Source: Verrucomicrobiota bacterium | GTDB taxonomy: Bacteria; Verrucomicrobiota; Verrucomicrobiia; Opitutales; Opitutaceae | DNA: 64,000 nucleotides | Direction of reading: 5' to 3' | Assembly (NCBI GenBank): GCA_018239845.1 | Contig: JAFEGO010000083.1 | Coordinates: forward strand, 28,828-92,827 | Shown here: one piece after another, positions 30,083 through 38,317 of the stretch | Layout of the letters: the number at the start of each line of letters is the position of its first letter | Numbering within the stretch: position 1 is the stretch's first letter | The notes under the pieces: model-generated | Seen by the model: the letters and a program-made list of their open reading frames with translations, nothing else | Database searches by the model: none | Told to the model about the DNA's origin: nothing | Position numbers and translations under genes: made by a program

Positions 30083-32467
30083 ATGATTGTCTACCAAGCC
30101 GACAAACGGACGTTTCGCGAAGACGTTCTATCGAATCGCATCGATGAACGCATCCAGGCGGCTTTCCTCAGGGCCGGTCTAGGGCGCATCGGTAACCGCG
30201 AGCAGGAGTCATGGCGGAACTCCCTCTCATTCATGGACCGCGTGATCGAGCCGGACACCATTCCCTCCGACACGAGCGTGGCGCTGGAGATGATGCTCCC
30301 TCAGTCGAACAAGCGCATCGACTTCGTCCTCACCGGCCTGAGCGCCGAGCGACGGAAGGTCGCGATCATCGTCGAGCTGAAGCAATGGCAGTCCGCCGAA
30401 CTCACCGGCAAGGACGGCATCGTCCGAACTTTCGTGGGTGGTGCGGAGCGCGAGACGAATCACCCTTCGTATCAGGCGTGGTCTTACGCCGCCATGCTGG
30501 AAGATTTCAACGAGGCCGTGCGTGAGGTACCCATCGGGCTTCATCCGTGCGCCTACCTGCACAATTGCGCGGACGGCACCGTCATTCAACACGACTTCTA
30601 CCGCGACCACCTCAAGCGCGCTCCCGTCTTCCTGAAGGACGATGCGCTGCGACTTCGCGAGTTCATCCAGCGCCACGTTCGCTACGGTGACCGCGGTGAG
30701 ACCTTATACGAAATCGTTCAAGGCCGTATCCGTCCGTCGAAGAGCCTCGCGGACAAGCTCTCCTCCCTCCTTCAAGGCAATCGCGAGTTCGTGCTGATCG
30801 ACGACCAGAAGCTCGTCTATGAAACCGCCCTTGATCTCGCAAAGAAAGCGCAGCAGGGCCGCAAGCAAACCCTCATTGTCGAAGGCGGGCCCGGCACCGG
30901 CAAGTCGGTCGTGGCGATCAATCTCCTCGTGGAATTGATCAAGCAGCAGATGAACGTGCAGTACGTCACCCGCAACTCTGCGCCGCGCGAGGTGTACGCC
31001 GCCAAGCTGAGCGGCGATTTCAAAAAAGGGCGCATCAATAATCTCTTCCGCGGCTCCGGCTCCTACTGGTCTTGTGAAACCGACACCTTCGACGCACTGC
31101 TCGTCGACGAGGCCCACCGGCTCAACGCCAAGTCCGGCATGTTCAACCACCAGGGCGAAAACCAGATCAAGGAGCTGATCCAGTCCGCCAAGCTCACGGT
31201 CTTTTTCACCGACGAGGCCCAGCGCGTGGCGTGGCTCGATATTGGCAGCATCGAAGGCATCAAGCATTGGGCGTCCACCCAAGGCAGCGAGGTCACCACC
31301 CTGCAGTTGCAGTCCCAGTTCCGCTGCGGCGGCTCCGACGGCTACCTCGGCTGGGTCGACAATACCCTCGGCATCCGCGAGACCGCCAATACCACACTCG
31401 AAGGCGTGACGTACGACGTGCGGGTCTGCGATTCAGCGAACGAACTGCGTGCCCTGATCCGCGAAAAGAATCTCCTAGCAAATAAGGCTCGAATGGTCGC
31501 TGGCTACTGCTGGCCGTGGAACAGCAAGAAAGACCCGAAGAAGGACGATATCGTGCTACCCAAAGAGCAGTTCGCCGCTAAGTGGAACATGGCTGACGAC
31601 GGCATGCTGTGGATCATGAAAGAGCACTCCGTCGAGCAGGTTGGCTGCATCCATACCTGCCAAGGTTTGGAGCTCGACTACGTCGGCGTGATCTTCGGCC
31701 CGGACCTCGTGATTCGCAAAGGCCAGTGGATGGAATTCCCCGACAAGCGCGACCGGCACGACAAGTCGATCAAAGGCTACTACAAGCTCGCCCTAGAAGA
31801 TCATCTCGCCGCACAACGCCGCGCCCGCGAAATCATCCGCAACACCTATCGCACCCTCATGACGCGCGGCACCAAGGGCTGCTTCATCTACTCGGTCGAC
31901 GAGGAGACCAACACCTACCTGAAGCAGGCTGCCCGCCGCGACGCCCTGCCCGAGGTCACCATCGAGCCCCCACAGGAAATCCTGCCGTTCGAGCCCGTCG
32001 ATCACTCCGAGATTCAACCGTACATCAATTGTCTGCCCTGCTTCCCCGATATCAAGGTGGCCGCCGGCGCCTTCGTCTCGAGCCTGCAGAGCGACGATTG
32101 CCTTTGGGTAAAACCGAAGGATGACGTGCCGATCAAACCCGGCTATTTCATCGCCAAAGTCACCGGCGAATCGATGAACCGCCGCATCCCCAACGGCGCC
32201 TGGTGCCTTTTCCGCCCCGCCCCCGAAGGCTCGCGCCAAGGTCGTATCCTATTGGTCCAGCACCGTGACATCCAAGACCCCGACAGCGGTGCCTGCACCG
32301 TAAAGCGCTACTCTAGCGAAAAACGCCAAACCGACGACTCTTGGGAACATTCTAAAATCACGCTTACGTCCGAATCATTCGATCTATCCTTCAAACCAAT
32401 TACCCTTGAGTTGAGAGAAGACGGAGAGCTCCGCGTGATCGGTGAACTCTACGGGAGCTTGATGTAG
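30083..32467 (+). CDS. Nuclease-like domain + DUF2075 helicase + S24 (LexA-like) peptidase domain fusion
   Basis: The 794-residue protein has three parts. Residues about 1-200 contain a PD-(D/E)XK-like core (KRIDFVLTG, then IIVELKQWQ). Residues about 250-630 are a DUF2075 (COG3410) superfamily 1 helicase: Walker A GGPGTGKSV at about 268, Walker B LLVDEAHRLN, FFTDEAQRVAWLD, and HTCQGLELDYVGVIFGPDL near the end. The C-terminus is an S24 fold like LexA/UmuD: GYFIAKVTGESMNRRIPNGA with Ser at about 696, and CTVKRYSSEK with the paired Lys at about 740. Both catalytic residues of an autopeptidase are therefore present. It lies upstream of a Mod-Res pair. A role in antiphage defence or restriction is inferred from context. 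Confidence 0.85.
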   Translation: MIVYQADKRTFREDVLSNRIDERIQAAFLRAGLGRIGNREQESWRNSLSFMDRVIEPDTIPSDTSVALEMMLPQSNKRIDFVLTGLSAERRKVAIIVELKQWQSAELTGKDGIVRTFVGGAERETNHPSYQAWSYAAMLEDFNEAVREVPIGLHPCAYLHNCADGTVIQHDFYRDHLKRAPVFLKDDALRLREFIQRHVRYGDRGETLYEIVQGRIRPSKSLADKLSSLLQGNREFVLIDDQKLVYETALDLAKKAQQGRKQTLIVEGGPGTGKSVVAINLLVELIKQQMNVQYVTRNSAPREVYAAKLSGDFKKGRINNLFRGSGSYWSCETDTFDALLVDEAHRLNAKSGMFNHQGENQIKELIQSAKLTVFFTDEAQRVAWLDIGSIEGIKHWASTQGSEVTTLQLQSQFRCGGSDGYLGWVDNTLGIRETANTTLEGVTYDVRVCDSANELRALIREKNLLANKARMVAGYCWPWNSKKDPKKDDIVLPKEQFAAKWNMADDGMLWIMKEHSVEQVGCIHTCQGLELDYVGVIFGPDLVIRKGQWMEFPDKRDRHDKSIKGYYKLALEDHLAAQRRAREIIRNTYRTLMTRGTKGCFIYSVDEETNTYLKQAARRDALPEVTIEPPQEILPFEPVDHSEIQPYINCLPCFPDIKVAAGAFVSSLQSDDCLWVKPKDDVPIKPGYFIAKVTGESMNRRIPNGAWCLFRPAPEGSRQGRILLVQHRDIQDPDSGACTVKRYSSEKRQTDDSWEHSKITLTSESFDLSFKPITLELREDGELRVIGELYGSLM

Positions 32468-32757
32468 CATGCCTGTTCGCATAATCCTGATCAGCTTCGG
32501 CAAGCCCTTCATTTTCTAGATCCGATGTCGAGGCCCGTTGCAATCGATGGCCAACTAATTCTGTCAAGTGTCACGACATGCGTCCTTTTCTACTTCATCT
32601 TCTGGCTCCCCCTTCTGAGCCTCATTTCAAACCAAGCGACCAACTCCAAGACTTGTGACGTTGGAAGTTACGTGCTCCGCTTGACCTCTCTTTTCTTGCG
32701 GGTGCAACAAACGAGACATCTAGATTACGTCACAAAAACAAAAATCAAAGAAAGACC
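32468..32757. other. AT-richer spacer, no supported gene
   Basis: Nothing convincing is seen. The only open frame (from 32525) has poor codon use for this genome and runs into the mod gene. The last 60 bp are A-rich and could hold the mod promoter; no clear -35/-10 pair stands out. The 5' end, just after the helicase gene, shows no terminator. Confidence 0.4.
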
Positions 32758-34863
32758 GTGTCCCGACTCACTGATTTGATTGCACAGGCCAAGGCTAAAG
32801 ATCAGCAGCTCGGCGCCGACATTGAGCGCGAGTTCCGGGCGTTATCGTCACGGCTGTCTTTTGGCTTGAATTTCGAGCGGCACAGACCGGAAGCCGTGGA
32901 GTTGCCGCAGCGCGCAGTGCGCCGGGGGGACAAGGTGCGCGTGTTGCTGCCCCGCGGTTCAACCGCCAAGGGAGACAAACGGCTTTGGCTGGTGAAGAAA
33001 ATCGTTAAGGATGGCGACAGGAAACTGGCCGAACTGGAGCACCTCGGCACTCCCGCAGAACAGAGTTTATCACCCGTAGACGACCTTGTCGTTGTCGCGG
33101 AATTCCTCGACACGATTTATCCGGGCCTTGTTTCCACTGGCAAAGTCTCGCGTGGCGGTGACAAGCCGTGCCACACGGTCATCAATGGCGAGAACTACCA
33201 CGTTCTGAAAGCCCTAACTTGGACGCACCGGGGTAAGGTGGACGCCATCTACATCGATCCGCCCTATAACACGGGCGCGAAGGACTGGAAATACAACAAT
33301 GACTATGTCGAGGGCGACGACCTTTATCGCCACAGTAAGTGGCTGGCGATGATGGAGCGGCGCTTGCGGCTGGCGAAGGAGTTATTGAATCCGGCGGATT
33401 CGGTATTGATCGTCACGATTGACGAAAAGGAATATCTGCGGCTGGGGCTACTGCTCGAGCAAGTGTTTCAAGAAGCGAATATACAGATGGTAAGCATTAC
33501 CATCAGTCCTCGTAGCACAAGCCGTGCTAACGAATTTTCGCGCGTCGATGAATACGCTTTCTTCGTTTTCTTCGGTGCGGTCGAAATCGGTTCTGGGGAG
33601 CGTTCCGGGGATGATGAGGAGGTGCGTTGGTTGTATCTTCGACGCACCCAACGTTCATTGGTTCGCGGTTCCCGTCCTCGCCAGTTTTACCCTGTCTATG
33701 TTGAGCGAAGCACTGAGAAGATCGTGCGCATCGGCGACCCTTTGTCGATGGAAGACAAAATGGAGAATGCGCCTACCGTTGATGGTGCAACTGCTGTATA
33801 TCCAATCGCTCCCGATGGAACAGCGCTAATATGGGGATTGACCGGCCCAAGCCTTAAGCGAGCACTTGATGCTGGCTTTGTTCGCGTCACTGCGGGGAAC
33901 GAGCATCAGCCTTATACGATCTCGTATCTTTCTACTGAGAACATCAAACGCGTCGAGCGTGGTGAATATAAAATCACTGGAACTCGACCAGATGGATCGA
34001 AGATCGTCGTGATTCCAGGCGGAAAAGCCGCGAGACCAAGCACTGTTTGGCGCGAATCACGGCACGATGCAGGAGCATACGGCACATCCTTACTGCGTGA
34101 TTTGATCCCTAGGCGAAAATTCCCTTTCCCAAAGTCACTCTACGCCGTCGAAGACACAATTAGACTGTTTTTGGCTAACAAGCCTGCTGCGATTGTCGTC
34201 GACTTCTTCGCGGGCTCCGGAACTACCGCTCACGCCCTGATGCGTCTCAATAAGCAAGACGGTGCCAGGCGCCAGTGCATCAGTGTGACCAACAACGAAG
34301 TCGGTGCGGACGAGCAAAAGGCATTGCGCGAACAAGGCTTGCGTCCCGGCGACCCCAAATGGGAGCAGTGGGGCATCTGCGACTACATCACCAAGCCGCG
34401 CGTTCAGGCCGCCATCACCGGCAAGACGCCCGACGGCCAGCCTATCAAAGGCGACTACAAATTCACCGATGAATTCCCTATGTCCGACGGCTTAGCGGAA
34501 AACGCCGAGTTTTTCACCCTGACCTACGAAACGCCGCTCGCCGTCAGCTACCAGACAGCGTTCGCTCGCATAGCGCCACTGCTTTGGTTGCGCGCAGGCA
34601 GCGTGGGCCGCTGTATCGAAAAACTGCCTGACACAGGCTGGGATATGGCCGATGCCTATGGGCTGTTGGTCGAGTTAGACAAGGCCACCGATTTTCTTAA
34701 AGCCACGCGCAAGGTGTCGACTCTGCGGATTGCTTACATCGTCACCGACGATGAGCGGCGTTTTCAAGCGCTGGCGCGCCGCCTGCCGGTAGGCGTAGAA
34801 GCCATCCGGCTGTATGAATCCTACCTGACCAACTTCGCATTCGCCAACGGAGACGACACATGA
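32758..34863 (+). CDS. mod: Type III-like DNA methyltransferase (Mod), N6-adenine beta class
   Basis: GTG at 32758 starts MSRLTDLIAQAKAKDQQLG; 701 residues. Motif IV DPPYNTG (about 167) comes before motif I FFAGSGTTAHA (about 484), the order of beta-class adenine methyltransferases such as type III Mod. The target-recognition region lies between them (about 230-470). Its stretch at about 240-450 (nucleotides 33480-34110) is less GC-rich, with codons unlike the ends of the gene, suggesting exchange. The C-terminus (LRIAYIVTDDERRFQALARR) is a domain usual in Mod proteins next to such Res subunits. The stop overlaps the res start (ATGA). It should methylate adenines in the site restricted by the partner. 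Confidence 0.9.
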   Translation: MSRLTDLIAQAKAKDQQLGADIEREFRALSSRLSFGLNFERHRPEAVELPQRAVRRGDKVRVLLPRGSTAKGDKRLWLVKKIVKDGDRKLAELEHLGTPAEQSLSPVDDLVVVAEFLDTIYPGLVSTGKVSRGGDKPCHTVINGENYHVLKALTWTHRGKVDAIYIDPPYNTGAKDWKYNNDYVEGDDLYRHSKWLAMMERRLRLAKELLNPADSVLIVTIDEKEYLRLGLLLEQVFQEANIQMVSITISPRSTSRANEFSRVDEYAFFVFFGAVEIGSGERSGDDEEVRWLYLRRTQRSLVRGSRPRQFYPVYVERSTEKIVRIGDPLSMEDKMENAPTVDGATAVYPIAPDGTALIWGLTGPSLKRALDAGFVRVTAGNEHQPYTISYLSTENIKRVERGEYKITGTRPDGSKIVVIPGGKAARPSTVWRESRHDAGAYGTSLLRDLIPRRKFPFPKSLYAVEDTIRLFLANKPAAIVVDFFAGSGTTAHALMRLNKQDGARRQCISVTNNEVGADEQKALREQGLRPGDPKWEQWGICDYITKPRVQAAITGKTPDGQPIKGDYKFTDEFPMSDGLAENAEFFTLTYETPLAVSYQTAFARIAPLLWLRAGSVGRCIEKLPDTGWDMADAYGLLVELDKATDFLKATRKVSTLRIAYIVTDDERRFQALARRLPVGVEAIRLYESYLTNFAFANGDDT

Positions 34864-37424
34864 AATTCACGCTGAAAGATTACCAGGACGAATCCGCTCG
34901 CGACGTGCTGGCCAACTTAAAGAAAGCGCGTAAACGCTGGCGCGATGACGGTGACCGTCATGCATTTTCGCTGACCGCAGCTACCGGCGCAGGCAAAACC
35001 GTGATGGCAGCCGCCGTGTTTGAGGCACTATTTCACGGCAACGACGGTCTCGACTTCGACCGCGACCCCGGCGCGGTGGTGCTCTGGTTCAGCGACGACC
35101 CATCGTTGAACGAACAGACACGTTTTCGGCTGATGGAGTCGTCGGACCGGCTGAGGCACACGGACCTGGTCGTGGTGGAAAACACTTTCAACCAAGCCAA
35201 ATTTGAGGCCGGAAAGATTTACTTCCTCAACACGCAAAAGCTGGGTAAGAAAAGCCTGCTGGTGCGCGGTTTTGAAGGCGACGAGGATGGCTTATTCCCC
35301 GGAGCGCGCCCCGACCTGCGGGGACACACGATCTGGGACACAATCCGCAGCACCATCGAAGACCCGACGCTGACGCTCTATCTCGTGTTGGACGAGGCAC
35401 ATCGCGGCATGGGGAAAGAGAGCGGCGAAAAATCCACCATCGTCAAACGACTCATCAATGGGGAAAAGGGCGTGCCGGGCATCCCTGTGGTGTGGGGCAT
35501 TTCCGCCACGGTGGAGCGTTTCAACACGGCAATGGAAGGGGCGCAAGGGCGCAGCACTTTGCCGCATGTGACCGTGGACCCCAGCCGCGTCCAGGATTCG
35601 GGATTGTTGAAGGACACCATCATGCTCGACATCCCCGATGAAGAGACGGGCGATTTCGACACCGTGTTGGTGCGCCGCGCCGCCGACAAACTGCGCGAAT
35701 CCACAGCAGAATGGGCGGCCTACGCTGCCCAACAGGAAAATTGCGAAACTGTGCTGCCGCTAATGGTATTGCAGGTGCCGAATACGCCCAATCCGAATGA
35801 CATCGGCCTCGCGCTGGACACAATCTATCTGCAATGGCCGGATCTGTCGGAAACATCCGTGGCGCATGTGTTCGGCGAGCATAAAACGCTGAAATTCGGT
35901 AAGTATTCCGTGCCATATATCGAACCGCAGCGAGTGCAGGACGATACTTCCATTCGTGTCCTGATTGCCAAGGATGCCATCAGCACCGGGTGGGATTGCC
36001 CGCGTGCCGAAGTAATGGTGTCCTTCCGCCCGGCGAACGATGAGACCTACATCGCGCAGTTGTTGGGGCGCATGGTGCGCACGCCTCTGGCGCGTCGTAT
36101 TCCCGGTAACGACAAGCTCAACGCCGTGGATTGCCTATTACCCAAGTTCGACAGGGAGACGGTGGAAAGAATCGTCAAAGCATTGCGCGAAGGCGGCGGC
36201 GACACCCCTCCGACAGGCCGCATTCTCATCAATCCGAAGGAAATGAAGCCCAACCCGGCCGCACCTCAAACGGTGTGGGAGAAATTTGTAGCGCTGCCTT
36301 CACAAACGCGACCGCAGCGCGGCGCAAAACCAGCCATCCGCCTGACTGCGCTGGCACATGAGCTGGCGTCCGACGGCCTGTTGTCTGGCGCAGGCGGCAA
36401 GGCGCACGCAGCCATGCACAATATGTTGGACGAATTCATCACCGAGCGGGCTAAGCTGTTTGCTGAAAAACGCGCAGCGGTGATGACCGTCGAAGGCCGC
36501 ACCATCATCGCCGATATGCAAAAAGGTGGGATGCGCGACGAACAGTTTCAGGCCGATGCGGATGACGCTGTAGTCGGCGATGCCTACCGCCGAACGGCAC
36601 GCATCATCAGCCCGGACATTGCCCGCACCTACACGATGGAAAGGGCAAAACGTAAACTGCAAGCGGAGGACGACCTCGACGACGCACTGATTGAAGCGCG
36701 TGAGGATGTAGCTACGCTGCACCTGCTGGAGAACCTGCAAGTGCTGTTCGATGCCGAAGCCAAGAAACTGTCCGATGCGTGGTTTTCCGAATACCGTGAA
36801 CGCATCAAGAAACTGCCGCACGACCGGCAAGATGCTTACCGGCAAATCATAGCACTCAGCACTGAGCCGCAGGATGTGGATTTGGCGCTTCCCGTGTCGC
36901 GTTTCGAGGCAACGAAGGCGCGAGAAACTAATGGTACGGAAACAGATATTCCTGCCTACGCGCAGCATCTGCTTTGCGACGAAAAGGGCTTTTATCCGGC
37001 CGAACTGAAGCCTTGGGAGAAGGCGGTTCTGACAGCTGAAATGGCACGGAACGGCTTTAAGTTCTGGTATCGCAATCCCAACCGCCCAAGCCAGGACTCG
37101 CTTGGTATTTCATATGCCGAGGGGCACGACATCAAAATTGTCAGACCAGATTTCATTTTTTTCGCTAACCAGAATGACAAAGTAGTCGTGGATATTATTG
37201 ATCCACATGGATTTCATTTAGCCGACGCTCTAGTGAAATTGCGAGGGTTAGCGCGTTATGCCGAGACCCACGCACAGATTTACCGTAGAGTTGAAGCCGT
37301 TGCAGAAATAGAAGGTAAACTGCGGGTGTTGGATTTGACTCAAGCACATGTACGTCAGGCCATCATGGAAGCAACAAGCGCTGAGGGACTCTATAAGAGC
37401 GCAATAGCAGGTGACTACCTGTAA
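34860..37424 (+). CDS. res: Type III-like restriction subunit (Res), DEAD/DEAH helicase with C-terminal nuclease-like region
   Basis: ATG at 34860 overlaps the mod stop by four bases; 854 residues. Superfamily 2 helicase motifs are visible: TAATGAGKTVMAAAVFEALF (motif I, about 42), LVLDEAHRGMG (motif II, about 178), VWGISATVERF (motif III), KDAISTGWDCPRAEVMVSFR (motif V) and QLLGRMVRTPLARR (motif VI). The last 120 residues have RPDFIFFANQNDKVVVDIID then PHG where PD-(D/E)XK nucleases carry the D...ExK core; here the ExK is not canonical. The helicase assignment is firm; whether the end cleaves DNA is open. The gene is more AT-rich than its surroundings. Confidence 0.88.
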   Translation: MKFTLKDYQDESARDVLANLKKARKRWRDDGDRHAFSLTAATGAGKTVMAAAVFEALFHGNDGLDFDRDPGAVVLWFSDDPSLNEQTRFRLMESSDRLRHTDLVVVENTFNQAKFEAGKIYFLNTQKLGKKSLLVRGFEGDEDGLFPGARPDLRGHTIWDTIRSTIEDPTLTLYLVLDEAHRGMGKESGEKSTIVKRLINGEKGVPGIPVVWGISATVERFNTAMEGAQGRSTLPHVTVDPSRVQDSGLLKDTIMLDIPDEETGDFDTVLVRRAADKLRESTAEWAAYAAQQENCETVLPLMVLQVPNTPNPNDIGLALDTIYLQWPDLSETSVAHVFGEHKTLKFGKYSVPYIEPQRVQDDTSIRVLIAKDAISTGWDCPRAEVMVSFRPANDETYIAQLLGRMVRTPLARRIPGNDKLNAVDCLLPKFDRETVERIVKALREGGGDTPPTGRILINPKEMKPNPAAPQTVWEKFVALPSQTRPQRGAKPAIRLTALAHELASDGLLSGAGGKAHAAMHNMLDEFITERAKLFAEKRAAVMTVEGRTIIADMQKGGMRDEQFQADADDAVVGDAYRRTARIISPDIARTYTMERAKRKLQAEDDLDDALIEAREDVATLHLLENLQVLFDAEAKKLSDAWFSEYRERIKKLPHDRQDAYRQIIALSTEPQDVDLALPVSRFEATKARETNGTETDIPAYAQHLLCDEKGFYPAELKPWEKAVLTAEMARNGFKFWYRNPNRPSQDSLGISYAEGHDIKIVRPDFIFFANQNDKVVVDIIDPHGFHLADALVKLRGLARYAETHAQIYRRVEAVAEIEGKLRVLDLTQAHVRQAIMEATSAEGLYKSAIAGDYL

Positions 37425-37429
37425 GAGGG

Positions 37430-37451
37430 CGACCAGAGAGGGTCGGGTTTT
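37430..37451 (+). terminator. Possible terminator after res
   Basis: Stem CGACC / GGTCG with a 6-nt loop, then GGTTTT. Short but placed 5 bp after the stop. Confidence 0.4.
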
Positions 37452-37551
37452 GTAGTGTGTACTTGGACAGCTTCACTCGTGCGGAGCTATGTCATTTTGG
37501 GTCGAGGGGGCTACCCAGCCAGTCGCGGGGTGAGGTCGGGCGTTGGAATGG

Positions 37552-37896
37552 TTAGCGGGAGTGAGGCTTTGATTGCGGGGGCGGGGCTGGGGCCTGAGCC
37601 TCGGGCCATTGGACGAGGTCGGCTTCCGTGGTCGCGAATTTCACGGCGCGAGGGCGCTCCACCAGCCAGAGCATCAGGGTCAGGGCCGTGAGTCCGATAT
37701 GCGTGTACCAAATCCCGTGGGCGGTCCGGACCCAGGAGGGCTCATGATCCTCGATGCCCAGATGACGGAGGTAGAAGGCGCAGGCGCTGGGGATGATCAA
37801 CAGGATCGCCGCTGTGCCCGCGGCATGGGTCCAATAATTGATCACCCCTTCGCGCGGCGCGTCTTTTCGCACCAATCGATAAAGCGGGATGCGCAT
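37552..37896 (-). CDS. Small membrane protein, 114 residues
   Basis: ATG at 37896 (MRIPLYRLVRKDAPREGVIN) has an ideal GGAGGAAAG ribosome site and is preferred over an upstream in-frame start. Two membrane helices are seen (THAAGTAAILLIIPSACAFY; IGLTALTLMLWLVERP), with a Pro-rich polar tail. No named family is recognised. It is the first gene of normal base composition after the R-M island. Confidence 0.72.
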   Translation of the reverse strand: MRIPLYRLVRKDAPREGVINYWTHAAGTAAILLIIPSACAFYLRHLGIEDHEPSWVRTAHGIWYTHIGLTALTLMLWLVERPRAVKFATTEADLVQWPEAQAPAPPPQSKPHSR

Positions 37897-37918
37897 CTTT
37901 CCTCCGGACCGGGCGTGG

Positions 37919-38185
37919 CTACTTGGACTCAACTACGCCGAAGGCGTAGGTCATGGTGTGGTGGTAGGTTTGGTTGGGGGGGAGGATCGTGGTGGGGAAG
38001 GCGGGGTGGTTGGGGGAGTCGGGGTAGTGTTCGGGTTCCATCACGAAGGCGCTGCGGTGGGGGTATTTTTTGCCGCCTTTGCCTACGTTCGTGCCGTCGA
38101 GGAAATTGCCGGTGTAGAATTGCAGGGCGGGTTCGGTGGAGCTCACGGTCAGCGTGCGGCTGATCTGTCCTGAGGCTGCTGGCAC
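37919..38185 (-). pseudogene. C-terminal fragment of aldose 1-epimerase (galactose mutarotase)
   Basis: The 88 residues SSTEPALQFYTGNFLDG, GGKKYPHRSAFVMEPEHYPD, SPNHPAFPTTILPPNQTY are the conserved C-terminal quarter of galactose mutarotase (QFYTGNFLDG and the PNHPxFP segment). The remaining 250 or so residues, including the catalytic His, are missing. Upstream of about 38175 the sequence turns into short GGA-rich repeats and a GCCGGC hairpin. No other frame restores the missing part, so this is a truncated remnant, probably left by a rearrangement. Confidence 0.85.
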
Positions 38186-38294
38186 AGGAGGAAACGGAGG
38201 GAACGGAGGTGGGGCTGGGTGGTGCGGGCGGGGCGTTTGCGCTAAGGGCGGATTCCCCCTGCGGCGGGGACGCCGCAGCCACTACGCACACCGG

Positions 38295-38317
38295 GGCCGG
38301 CAGGATGCCGGCGGTAC
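38295..38317. repeat. GCCGGC-AGGAT-GCCGGC hairpin repeat, copy 2
   Basis: The reverse complement of the repeat at 27857-27879, with one mismatch. It touches the stop codon (38318-38320) of the minus-strand gene that follows. Confidence 0.75.

Noticed and set aside
32525..32779. An 84-codon frame before mod
   Set aside because: Codon use is unlike the genome, it overlaps the mod start, has no ribosome site, and the product is not recognisable.
37430..37560. A second copy of the tRNA-Leu 3' end (attachment site) at the right border of the R-M island
   Set aside because: I looked for GGTTCGACCCCCACCCCGGG or a close variant here and found none; no integrase gene either.
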